A DNA stretch of 64,000 bases from assembly GCA_964016885.1 (NCBI GenBank), contig OZ024742.1, forward strand, positions 12,863,311 to 12,927,310. Reading direction: 5' to 3'. Source of the DNA: Eledone cirrhosa (taxonomy: Eukaryota; Mollusca; Cephalopoda; Octopoda; Eledonidae). Under the pieces are notes generated by a model, which made no database searches, was not told where the DNA came from, and saw only the letters and a program-made list of their open reading frames with translations. Positions 48,401 to 59,600 of this stretch are shown here, in pieces. How positions within the stretch are numbered: position 1 is the first letter of the stretch; each line of letters begins with the position of its first letter. A program made the translations under genes and the position numbers.

Positions 48401-50523
48401 AAGGCATCAGATTGTTAGCAACTGGAGAGACCAACGGAAACATTGTTTCCTCGGTCGAAAGATGTTATAGTATTAGCAACTGGAAAGACCAACCGAAACA
48501 TTGTTTGCTCGGTCCAAAGGCGTGATAGTATTACAAAAATGAAAGGCCAACGGAAACATTGTTTCCTCGGTCCGAAGGCGAGATAGTATTAGCAACTAGT
48601 GAGACCAACGGAAACATTGTTTCCTCGGTCCAAAAGTGTTATAGTATTAGCAACTGGAGAGACCAACGGAAACATTGTTTCCTCGGTCCAAAGGCGTGAG
48701 AGTATTAGCAACTGGATAGACCAACAGAAACATTGTTTCCTTGGTTCAAAGGCGTGATAGTATTAGCAACTGGATAGACCAACGGAAACTTTGTTTCCTC
48801 GGTTCAAAACTGTTATAGTATTAGCAACTGGAGAGACCAACGGAAACATTGTTTCTTCGGTCCGAAGGTGTGATTGTATTAGCAACTGGAGAGACCAACG
48901 GAAACATTGTTGGCTCAGTCCGAATGTGAGATAGTGTTAGCAACTAGAGAGACCAACGGAAACATTGTTTCTTCTGTCCGAAGGCGTGATAGTATTAGCA
49001 ACTAGAGAGACCAAAGGAAAAATTATTTCCTAAGTCCAAAGGCGTGATAGTATTAGCAACTGGAGAGACCAATGGAAACATTGTTTACTCGGTCCAAAGG
49101 CGTGATAGTATTAGCAACTGGAGAGACCAATGGAAACATTGTTTACTCGGTCCAAAGGCGTGATAGTATTAGCAACTAGAGAGACCAACGGAAACATTGT
49201 TTCCTCGGTCCAAAGGCGTGATAGTATTAGCAACTAGAGAGACCAACGGAAACATTGTTTCCTCGGTCCAAAGGCGTGATAGTATTAGCAACTGGAGAGA
49301 CCAATGGAAACATTGTTTCCTCGGTCCAAAGGCGTGATAGTATTAGCAACTGGAGAGACCAATGGAAACATTGTTTCCTCGGTCCAAAGGCGTGATAGTA
49401 TTAGCAACTGGAGAGACCAATGGAAACATTGTTTACTCGGTCCAAAGGCGTGATAGTATTAGCAACTGGAGAGACCAACGGAAACATTGTTTCCTCGGTC
49501 CAAAGGCGTGATAGTATTAGCAACTAGAGAGACCAACGGAAACATTGTTTCCTCGGTCCAAAGGCGTGATAGTATTAGCAACTGGAGAGACCAATGGAAA
49601 CATTGTTTACTCGGTCCAAAGGCGTGATAGTATTAGCAACTGGAGAGACCAACGGAAACATTGTTTACTCGGTCCAAAGGCGTGATAGTATTAGCAACTG
49701 GAGAGACCAACGGAAACATTGTTTCCTCGGTCCAAAGGCGTGATAGTATTAGCAACTGGAGAGACCAATGGAAACATTGTTTCCTCGGTCCAAAGGCGTG
49801 ATAGTATTAGCAACTGGAGAGACCAATGGAAACATTGTTTCCTCGGTCCAAAGGCGTGATAGTATTAGCAACTGGAGAGACCAACGTAAACATTGTTTCC
49901 TCGGTCCAAAGGCGTGATAGTATTAGCAACTGGAGAGACCAATGGAAACATTGTTTCCTCGGTCCAAAGGCGTGATAGTATTAGCAACTGGAGAGACCAA
50001 CGGAAACATTGTTTCCTCGGTCCAAAGGCGTGATAGTATTATGAAGAGGAGAGACCAACGGAATCATTGTTTCCTCGATCCAAAGGCGTGATAGTATTAG
50101 CAACTGGAGAGACCAACGTAAACATTGTTTCCTCGGTCCAAAGGCGTGATACTATTATGAAGAGGAGAGACCAACGGAAACATTGTTTCCTCGATCCAAA
50201 GGCGTGATAGTATTACCAAAAGGAAAGACCAACGGAAACATTGTTTACTCGGTCCAAAGGCGTGATAGCAATAACAACTGGAGAGACCAACGGAAACATT
50301 GTTTCCTCGGTCCAAAGACGTGATAGTATTACCAAAAGAAAAGACCAGCGGAAACATTGTTTCCTCGGTCCAAAGGCGTGATACTATTAGCAACTGGAGA
50401 GACCAACGGAAACATTGTTTCCTCGGTCCAAAGGCGTGATAGTATTAGCAACTGGAGAGACTAACGGAAACATTGTTTCCTCGGTCCAAAGGCGTGATAG
50501 TATTAGCAACTGGAGAGACCAAC
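45451..50523. repeat. 58-bp satellite array, about 88 copies, with higher-order repeats
   Basis: The unit contains ggcgtgatagtattagcaac, tggagagaccaacgg and aaacattgtttcctcggtcc. Unit starts at 49505 and 49563 give the period 58. Common variants are accaaaaggaa for agcaactggag and tactcgg for tcctcgg. Between 45.7 and 48.5 kb, variants recur in the same order at offsets of 1331 bp (for example gttaactcg at 46768 and 48099); from about 49.0 kb the units are almost uniform. Short frames on both strands repeat with the unit and are not genes. The array stops cleanly at 50523 inside a unit. Confidence 0.96.
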
Positions 50524-50749
50524 GCTTTAATTTATATTTTTAATTATCGTGTGTCTACTCTGCCTTTCATAGGTTATAGATTCCATACACTGGTGCTTTT
50601 TTCCTGTATTATTGATAGCGCACTATATATCTCTCTCTGGTGTGTTACCTTTTCAACATTGTATTTTAAAGAGCTCAGGATCTCTTCTCCTTTGAGCACA
50701 TTATTTACAGGTAATAGCGAGGGCCTGTGCCTCCGTTAATTTATCGTGA
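50524..50749. other. Unassigned DNA after the 58-bp array
   Basis: AT-rich unique sequence (tctactctgcctttcatagg, then gtgcttttttcctgtatt). No element identified. Confidence 0.4.
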
Positions 50750-50790
50750 TATATATATATATATATATATATACATACGTGTGTGTGTGT
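50750..50790. repeat. (TA)n(GT)n microsatellite
   Basis: tatatata, then cgtgtgtgtgtgtg. Confidence 0.9.
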
Positions 50791-50851
50791 GTAAGCTCCT
50801 AGGTTGTGTCGGGGGTAACCACAGTTTAAAAATGTACTCAATACGTTGGTA

Positions 50852-51006
50852 GTGTATAGACATCTTTATTATATATAGAAATGACTTCTACATGACTAGA
50901 ACTATTTCCTTCGTATGAAATCATCAGGACTGCGCAGATGATTTCATACGAATGAAACAGTTCTATTTCTGTAGAAGGCATTTCTATATATAATAAAGAT
51001 ATACAC
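50852..51006. mobile_element. Fold-back element, copy 3 (unrelated arms)
   Basis: Left arm: gtgtatagacatctttatta, tatatagaaatgacttctac, then cgtatgaaatcatcagg. Right arm: cagatgatttcatacgaatg, gtagaaggcatttctatata, then taataaagatatacac. Several mismatches and a small indel separate the arms. The centre is actgcgca. On the minus strand the left arm reads ctgatgatttcatacgaag and then gaaa, a possible but weak hammerhead-like core. Unlike the hairpins at 34.2 and 39.8 kb, no gtcgaaacgg motif is present. Confidence 0.78.
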
Positions 51007-51008
51007 GT

Positions 51009-51340
51009 ATATATGTATATATATATATATATATATACTTGTGAGTATGTGTGTGTGTTTGTGTGTCTGTGTACGTGCGTGTGCCTGTGTCTGTGTCTGT
51101 GTCTGTATGTGTGTATGTATGTGTGTGTTTGTACCTGTCTGTATGTATGTGTCTGTCTCTGTGTGTGTATGTGTGTATCTGTGTGTATGTGTCTGTCTGT
51201 GTATGTATGTGTCTGTGTGTGTGTATGTGTCTGTGTCTGTGTCTGTGTATGTGCCTGTGTGTGTATGTGTGTGTGTATGTCTGTATGTGTATGTGTCAGT
51301 GTATGTGTGTATGTGTGTATGTGTGTGTGTATATGTGTAA
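51009..51340. repeat. (TA)n and cryptic (GT)n tract
   Basis: A short TA run followed by 300 bp of gtgtgtatgtgtctg-like DNA. Confidence 0.95.
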
Positions 51341-51602
51341 CAAGAAGCAAGTATTCAGGAGCTAAGATTATAATCAACTGCAGTAGCAGAGATCTGCAGC
51401 AAGTCTATGAAGTAGCAACAAATATGTTATCATTTGCCATCGTATACAAAACCTGATAATAAAGAACTTCAAGAATGTCTTATCTTTTGAGTAAACAACC
51501 AATATTTAAGATTAACACCTTGCTAACCTTCTGTATTTTCACACCATCTGCTAGAAACCAGAAACTGGTAAATCTCCTTCAAAGTCCTAAAGTCTAAGAT
51601 CT
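51341..51602. other. Unassigned unique DNA
   Basis: No gene or known repeat identified; contains ctgcagtagcagagatctgcag, a partial palindrome at about 51379-51400. Confidence 0.4.
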
Positions 51603-51866
51603 AGGGTCTGTCTCAGGCCAGGAGACTCGTGCTGATTCCGGTTTCGTGACCTGAAGTGACTGAGAGAACAAGATTCACCCCTGGATATGACGCCAATCCA
51701 TCGCAGGTTTAAATCCCCAGTTATCGCTGGTACTCGTTTTCAGCAGAGTATTCTGGAATAACGTGAAATAGAGAGTGTTGCTCAAGAATACAATACACAA
51801 CCCAGCCCATGAATCGAACCCACGACATTATGATTGTAAGTCCAACACCTTTACCACGGGGTCACG
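51603..51866 (-). mobile_element. Second SINE family (type B), near full length, minus strand
   Basis: The minus strand starts ggtgcgtgaccccgtggtaa, reads gtgttggacttacaatc and then gtgggttcgattcatgg, a good tRNA-like A-box region and B-box (ggttcgattc), followed by a body with gtattcttgagcaacac and atttcacgttattccag. The head differs from the abundant SINE (type A), so this is a separate tRNA-derived family. Confidence 0.82.
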
Positions 51867-51930
51867 CACCCCCATTATCGTGTTTCTCACAAACTTTAAA
51901 GACCAGACTTGATTTGGGGTTAAATAATAG

Positions 51931-52365
51931 TTTCTAATGTAGACACAAGGCCAGTAAATTTTGGTGGAGGAGAAAGTCAATTATATATACCCCAGTAAAT
52001 TACGGGTAGTCTATGTTATCGACCTTGGAATGCTGCGAAACAAAGCTGAATTGGTGGGATTTGAACTCAGAATTTAAAGGGCCATATCAAAATGCTACAT
52101 GCTAAATGCTAAATTCCACCAATCCACCGTCTGCCTAGGGTTAAATAATGGTTTCTTATATAGGCACAGGCCAGCAATTTTGCGGGAGGGGAAAGTCGAC
52201 TAAATCGACCTCAATGCGTGACTGGTACTTTATTTTATCGACCCCGTAAGGATGAAAGGCAAAGTTAACCTCGGCGGGATTTGAACTCAAATTATAAAGG
52301 GCCGTAGTTCAATGCTGCAAAGCATGGTGTCCGACCCTCTACCGGTACTGCCAATCCACCGCCCT
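51931..52365 (-). mobile_element. Two type A SINEs in tandem on the minus strand
   Basis: Copy 1 at about 51931-52134 is diverged and ends at accaatccaccgtctgcc. Copy 2 at 52149-52365 is well preserved (complement of gataaaataaagtacc, cggcgggatttgaactc, accctctaccggtactgcc). ggttaaataat precedes the first copy (about 51918), lies between the two (about 52139), and as ggttaaacaat follows the second (about 52373). Confidence 0.88.
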
Positions 52366-52384
52366 TACCTAGGGTTAAACAATA

Positions 52385-52512
52385 ACAGCAACTCACTTTT
52401 GAAATAAAGTGTCATGTTCAAAGATACAACACTCCACCGGGAATCGAACACACGTCCTTACCATTACGATCATGAGCCGAATACCCTAACCACAAAGCCA
52501 CGAACCTTTGCT
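52385..52512 (-). mobile_element. Type B SINE, 3'-truncated, minus strand
   Basis: On the minus strand: gttcgtggctttgtggttag, ggctcatgatcgtaatgg, gtgttcgattcccgg, then gtgttgtatctttgaac. Same family as 51603-51866. Confidence 0.8.
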
Positions 52513-52544
52513 CTAACATTCCGTTAATTCACAAACCTTAGACA

Positions 52545-52670
52545 GGTATAATATTTTCTTGATCGTCAAAGGATGAAAGACAAAGTTCAGCTCAGCATAA
52601 TTTGAACTGAGATTGTAGAGAACTTGAACCAGTACTACAAGACATTCTACCGACATAATAACTGTGGCAA
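52545..52670 (-). mobile_element. Old type A-like SINE relic, minus strand
   Basis: The plus strand has cgtcaaaggatgaaagacaa, gttcagctcagcataatttg and gaactgagattgtagagaac, a diverged complement of the SINE body and B-box. Confidence 0.6.
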
Positions 52671-52935
52671 TAACGACGCTCGTATATTTTTCCTTCGTAG
52701 CATTTCGATTGCCATCAAGTACAAACGAGATTCTTAAGAATATCAGCTTTCTAGACATCAAATTTCATATCATTCTTACATGTTTTCTTTTAAAAGACGG
52801 CTGTCTTCTTTTTTTCCCGTCTTTTAAGACAGTTATTTATATCGCATCTTAGAATATTTCACATCTATCGCTTTATGTCTTCAAAGAGAACTTAAAGAAA
52901 CTAGTTCAAGTAAGTACTTAGCTCTGTTGCTTTGA
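52671..52935. other. Unassigned DNA with a small hairpin
   Basis: aaaagacggctgtcttc at 52793 and cgtcttttaagacag at about 52819 can pair in part. No gene. Confidence 0.45.
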
Positions 52936-53241
52936 GTATGTGTATATGTGTATATGTGTGTACATGTGTATGTGTATGTGCATGTGCATATGTATATATG
53001 CGTGTATGTGTATAGGTATGTGTGTGTATGTGTATATGTATGTGTATGTGTATGTGTATAGGTATGTGTATATGTATATGTATATATATATATGTGTGTA
53101 TTATATGTATATATGTGTATGTGTATGTACATATGTAGGTATTTATGTATGCACATATCTCTGTATGCATTTGTGTATGTGTATATTTGCCCGTGTGTCT
53201 ACGTGAATATGTATATATATGTTTGTGATGGGGTGTGTATG

Positions 53242-53281
<40 letters not shown>
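52936..53281. repeat. Cryptic (GT)/(AT) and (CT)n tracts
   Basis: gtgtatatgtgtatgtg mixtures to about 53225, then ctctct and tatata to 53281. Confidence 0.93.
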
Positions 53282-53377
53282 GTAATAATAATAAATTTGA
53301 AGACAAAAATCGAAAGAGGACTCGATAAGGATAAATATATATCAAATATATAAGAACCGTAGAGCAAAAATCTGTTA

Positions 53378-53381
<4 letters not shown>

Positions 53382-53445
<64 letters not shown>
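53382..53445. repeat. (AT)n microsatellite
   Basis: About 62 bp of at dinucleotides followed by a few gt. Confidence 0.96.
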
Positions 53446-53448
<3 letters not shown>

Positions 53449-53654
53449 GTGTGTGTTTAAATAAATTTGAAAACCATACAATGCACTAGAAAATTAAAAT
53501 TGCTTAGATAACAATGGAATCTTACCAAGAAAATTTATTATCAATGAAGTATCCATGTGAGAGACTTAAAGGATGGGTCGGAGTTGTTAGGAAGGCAGTC
53601 TTAAGTTAAATGTAATGAAAAGACGTTAAAATTTCGAGCATGCGCATTGTGAAA
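53446..53654. other. Unassigned DNA before the 44-bp array
   Basis: AT-rich unique sequence, ending cgagcatgcgcattgtg and gaaatgtctagg. Confidence 0.4.
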
Positions 53655-56600
53655 TGTCTAGGAAAACGTGTGCTTAGTGTGATGTATGTATGTGTGTGTG
53701 TGTGAATGTAAGTGTGCTTAGTGGGATGTATGTATGTGTGTGTGAATGGAAGTGTGCTTAGTGAGATGTATGTATGTGTGTGTGTGTGTGAATGTAAGTC
53801 TGCTTAGTGGTATGTATGTGTGTGTGTGTGAATGTAAGTGTGCTTAGTGGGATGTATTTGTGTGCGTGAATGGAAGTGTGCTTAGTGAGATGTATGTATG
53901 TGTGTGTGTGTGTGAATGTAAGTCTGCTTAGTGGGATGTATGTGTGTGTGTGTGTGTGAAAGTAAGTGTGCTTAGTGGGATGTATGTATGTGTGTGTGTG
54001 TGAATGTAAGTGTGCTTAGTGGGATGTATGTATGTGTGTGTGTGTGAATGTAAGTCTGCTTAGTGGGATGTATGTGTGTGTGTGTGTGTGTGAATGTAAG
54101 TGTGCCTAGTGGGATGTATGTATGTGTGTGTGTGTGAATGTAAGTGTGCTTAGTGGGATGTATGTGTGTGAATGTAAGTGTGCTTAGTGGGATGTATGTG
54201 TGTGTGTGTGAATGTAAGTGTGCTTAGTGGGATGTATGTATGTGTGTGTCTGTGAATGTAAGTGTGTTTAGTGGGATGTATGTGTGTGTGTCTGTGTGAA
54301 TGTAAGTGTGCTTAGTGGGATGTATGTATGTGTGTGAATGTAAGTGTGCTTAGTGGGATGTATGTGTGTGTGTGAATGGAAGTGTGCTTAGTGGGATTTA
54401 TGTATGTGTGTGTGTGTGTGAATGGAAGTGTGTTTAGTGGGATGTATGTGTGTGTGTGTGTGTGTGTGAATGGAAGTGTGTTTAGTGGGATGTATGTATG
54501 TGTGTGAATGTAAGTGTACTTAGTGGGATGTATGTATGTGTGTGTGTGTGAATGGAAGTGTGCTTAGTGGGATGTATGTATGTGTGTGTGTGAATGGAAG
54601 TGTGCTTAGTGGGATGTATGTATGTGTGTGTGTGTGTGTGAATGGAAGTGTGCTTAGTGGGATGTATGTATGTGTGTGTGTGTGTGTGAATGGAAGTGTG
54701 CTTAGTGGGATGTATGTATGTATGTATGTGTGTGAATGGAAGTGTGCTTAGTGGGATGTATGTATGTGTGTCTGTGTGAATGTAAGTGTGCTTAGTGAGA
54801 TGTATGTATGTGTGTGTGTGTGTGAATGTAAGTGTGCTTAGTGGGATGTATTTATGTGTGTGTGTGTGAATGTAAGTGTGCTTAGTGGGATGTATGTATG
54901 TATGTGTGTGAATGGAATTGTGCTTAGTGGGATGTATGTATGTATGTGTGTGAATGGAAGTGTGCTTAGTGGGATGTATGTATGTGTGTGTGTGTGAATG
55001 GAAGTGTGCTTAGTGGGATGTATGTATGTATGTGTGTGAATGGAAGTGTGCTTAGTGGGATGTTTGTATGTGTGTGTGTGAATGGAAGTGTGCTTAGTGG
55101 GATGTATGTGTGTGTGTGAATGGAAGTGTGCTTAGTGGGATGTATGTGTGTGTGTGTGTGTGAATGGAAGTGTGCTTAGTGGGATGTATGTATGTGTGTG
55201 TGTGAATGGAAGTGTGCTTAGTGGGATGTATGTATGTGTGTGTGTGAATGTAAGTGTGCTTAGTGGGATGCATGTATGTGTGTGTGTGTGTGAATGTAAG
55301 TCTGCTTAGTGGTATGTATGTGTGTGTGTGTGTGAATGTAAGTGTGCTTAGTGGGATGTATTTGTGTGCGTGAATGGAAGTGTGCTTAGTGAGATGTATG
55401 TATGTGTGTGTGTGTGTGAATGTAAGTCTGCTTAGTGGGATGTATGTGTGTGTGTGTGTGTGAAAGTAAGTGTGCTTAGTGGGATGTATGTATGTGTGTG
55501 TGTGTGAATGTAAGTGTGCTTAGTGGGATGTATGTATGTGTGTGTGTGTGAATGTAAGTCTGCTTAGTGGGATGTATGTGTGTGTGTGTGTGTGTGAATG
55601 TAAGTGTGCCTAGTGGGATGTATGTATGTGTGTGTGTGTGAATGTAAGTGTGCTTAGTGGGATGTATGTGTGTGAATGTAAGTGTGCTTAGTGGGATGTA
55701 TGTATGTGTGTGTCTGTGAATGTAAGTGTGTTTAGTGGGATGTATGTGTGTGTGTCTGTGTGAATGTAAGTGTGCTTAGTGGGATGTATGTATGTGTGTG
55801 AATGTAAGTGTGCTTAGTGGGATGTATGTGTGTGTGTGAATGGAAGTGTGCTTAGTGGGATTTATGTATGTGTGTGTGTGTGTGAATGGAAGTGTGTTTA
55901 GTGGGATGTATGTGTGTGTGTGTGTGTGTGTGAATGGAAGTGTGTTTAGTGGGATGTATGTATGTGTGTGAATGTAAGTGTACTTAGTGGGATGTATGTA
56001 TGTGTGTGTGTGTGAATGGAAGTGTGCTTAGTGGGATGTATGTATGTGTGTGTGTGAATGGAAGTGTGCTTAGTGGGATGTATGTATGTGTGTGTGTGTG
56101 TGTGAATGGAAGTGTGCTTAGTGGGATGTATGTATGTGTGTGTGTGTGTGTGAATGGAAGTGTGCTTAGTGGGATGTATGTATGTATGTATGTGTGTGAA
56201 TGGAAGTGTGCTTAGTGGGATGTATGTATGTGTGTCTGTGTGAATGTAAGTGTGCTTAGTGAGATGTATGTATGTGTGTGTGTGTGTGAATGTAAGTGTG
56301 CTTCGTGGATGTATGTATGTGTGTGTGTGTGTGTGAATGTAAGTGTGCTTAGTGGGATGTATTTATGTGTGTGTGTGTGAATGTAAGTGTGCTTAGTGGG
56401 ATGTATGTATGTATGTGTGTGAATGGAAGTGTGCTTAGTGGGATGTATGTATGTATGTGTGTAAATGGAAGTGTGCTTAGTGGGATGTATGTATGTGTGT
56501 GTGTGTGAATGGAAGTGTGCTTAGTGGGATGTATGTATGTATGTGTGTGAATGGAAGTGTGCTTAGTGGGATGTTTGTATGTGTGTGTGTGAATGGAAGT

Positions 56601-59600
56601 GTGCTTAGTGGGATGTATGTGTGTGTGTGAATGGAAGTGTGCTTAGTGGGATGTATGTGTGTATGTGTGTGTGAATGGAAGTGTGCTTAGTGGGATGTAT
56701 GTATGTGTGTGTGTGAATGGAAGTGTGCTTAGTGGGATGTATGTATGTGTGTGTGTGAATGTAAGTGTGCTTAGTGGGATGCATGTATGTGTGTGTGTGT
56801 GTGAATGTAAGTGTGCTTAGTGGGATGTATGTATGTGTGTGTGTGTGTGAATGTAAGTGTGCTTAGTGGGATGTATGTATGTGTGTGGGTGTGAATGTAA
56901 GTGTGCTTAGTGGGATGTATGTGTGTGTGTGTGTGTGAATGTAAGTGTGCTTAGTGGGATGTATGTATGTGTGTCTGTGTGAATGTAAGTGTGCTTAGTG
57001 GGATGTATGTATGTGTGTGTGTGTGTGAATGTAAGTGTGCTTAGTGGGATGTATGTATGTGTGTGTGTGTGAATGTAAGTGTGCTTAGTGGGATGCATGT
57101 ATGTGTGTGTGTGTGTGAATGTAAGTGTGCTTAGTGGGATGTATGTATGTGTGTGTGTGTGAATGGAAGTGTGCTTAGTGGGATGTATGTATGTGTGTGT
57201 GTGTGAATGGAAGTGTGCTTAGTGGGATGTATGTATGTGTGTGTGTGTGAATGGAAGTGTGCTTAGTGGGATGTATGTATGTGTGTGTGTGTGAATGGAA
57301 GTGTGCTTAGTGGGATGTATGTATGTGTGTGTGTGTGAATGGAAGTGTGCTTAGTGGGATGTATGTATGTATGTATGTGTGTGAATGGAAGTGTGGTTAG
57401 TGGGATGTATGTATGTGTGTGTGTGTGAATGGAAGTGTGCTTAGTGGGATGTATGTGTGTGTGTGTGTCTGAATGGAAGTGTGCTTAGTGGGATGTATGT
57501 ATGTGTGTGTGTGTGAATTGAAGTGTGCTTAGTGGGATGTATGTATGTGTGTGTGTGTGAATGGAAGTGTGCTTAGTGGGATGTATGTATGTGTGTGTGT
57601 GAATGGAAGTGTGCTTAGTAGAATGTATGTATGTATGTGTGTGAATGTAAGTGTGCTTAGTGGGATGTATGTATGTGTGTGTGTGTGAATGGAAGTGTGC
57701 TTAGTGGGATGTATGTATGTATGTATGTGTGTGAATGGAAGTGTGCTTAGTGGGATGTATGTATGTGTGTGTGTGAATGGAAGTGTGCTTAGTGGGATGT
57801 ATGTGTGTGTGTGAATCGAAGTGTGCTGAGTGGGATGTATGTATGTGTGTGTGTGTGAATGGAAGTGTGCTTAGTGGGATGTATGTATGTGTGTGTGTGT
57901 GAATGGAAGTGTGCTTAGTGGAATGTATGTATGTATGTGTGTGTGTGTGTGTGAATGGAAGTGTGCTTAGTGGGATGTATGTATGTGTGTGTGTGTGAAT
58001 GGAAGTGTGCTTAGTGGGATGTATGTATGTATGTGTGTGAATGTAAGTGTGCTTAGTGGGATGTATGTGTGTGTGTGTGTGTGAATGGAAGTGTGCTTAG
58101 TGGGATGTATGTATGTATGTGTGTGAATGTAAGTGTGCTTAGTGGGATGTATGTATGTGTGTGTGTGTGAATGGAAGAGTGCTTAGTGGGATGTATGTAT
58201 GTATGTGTGTGTGAATGGAAGTGTGCTTAGTGGGATGTATGTATGTGTGTGTGTGTGAATGTAAGTGTGCTTAGTGGGATGTATGTATGTGTGTGTGTGA
58301 ATGTAAGTGTGCTTAGTGGGATGTATGTATGTGTGTGTGTCTGAATGGAAGTGTGCTTAGTGGGATGTATGTATGTGTGTGTGTGTGTGTGAATGGAAGT
58401 GTGCTTAGTGGGATGTATGTATGTGTGTGTGTGTGTGTGAATGGAAGTGTGCTTAGTGGGATGTATGTATGTGTGTGTGTCTGAATGGAAGTGTGCTTAG
58501 TGGGATGTATGTATGTGTGTGTGTCTGAATGGAAGTGTGCTTAGTGGGATGTATGTATGTGTGTGTGTGTATGTGAAGGGAAGTGTGCTTAGTGGGATGT
58601 ATGTATGTGTGTGTGTCTCAATGGAAGTGTGCTTAGTGGGATGTATGTATGTGTGTGTGTCTGAATGGAAGTGTGCTTAGTGGGATGTATGTATGTGTGT
58701 GTGTCTGAATGGAAGTGTGCTTAGTGGGATGTATGTATGTGTGTGTGTGTGTGTGAATGAAAGTGTGCTTAGTGGGATGTATGTATGTGTGTGTGTGTGT
58801 GTGTGAATGGAAGTGTGCTTAGTGGGATGTATGTATGTGTGTGTGTGTGAATGTAAGTGTGCTTAGTGGGATGTATGTGTGTGTGTGTGTGTGAATGTAA
58901 GTGTGCTTAGTGGGATGTATGTGAGTGTGTGTGTGTGAATGGAAGTGTGCTTAGTGGGATGTATGTGTGTGTGTGTGTGTGAATGGAAGTGTGCTTAGTG
59001 GGATGTATGTATGTGTGTGTGTGTGAATGTAAGTGTGCTTACTGGGATGTATGTATGTGTGTGTGTGTGTGAATGTAAGTGTGCTTAGTGGGATGTATGT
59101 ATGTGTGTGTGTGTGAATGTAAGTGGGCTTAGTGGGATGTATGTATGTGTGTGTGTGTGTGAATGTAAGTGTGCTTAGTGGGATGTATGTATGTGTGTGT
59201 GTGTGTGAATGCAAGTGTGCTTAGTGGGATGTATGTATGTGTGTCTGTGTGAATGTAAGTGTGCTTAGTGGGATGTATGTATGTGTGTGTGTGTGTGAAT
59301 GTAAGTGTGCTTAGTGGGATGTATGTATGTGTGTGGGTGTGAATGGAAGTGTGGTTAGTGGGATGTATGTGTGTGTGTGTGTGTGAATGGAAGTGTGCTT
59401 AGTGGGATGTATGTGTGTGTGTGTGTGAATGGAAGTGTGGTTAGTGGGATGTATGTGTGTGTGTGTGTGTGAATGGAAGTGTGGTTAGTGGGATGTATGT
59501 ATGTGTGTGTGTGTGAATCGAAGTGTGGTTAGTGGGATGTATGTGTGTGTGTGTGTGTGTGTGAATGGAAGTGTGCTTAGTGGGATGTGTGTATGTGTGT

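Noticed and set aside
45432..50739. Repeated 65-88 codon frames in the 58-bp array
   Set aside because: They reappear at the higher-order offset and reflect local stop-free variants only.
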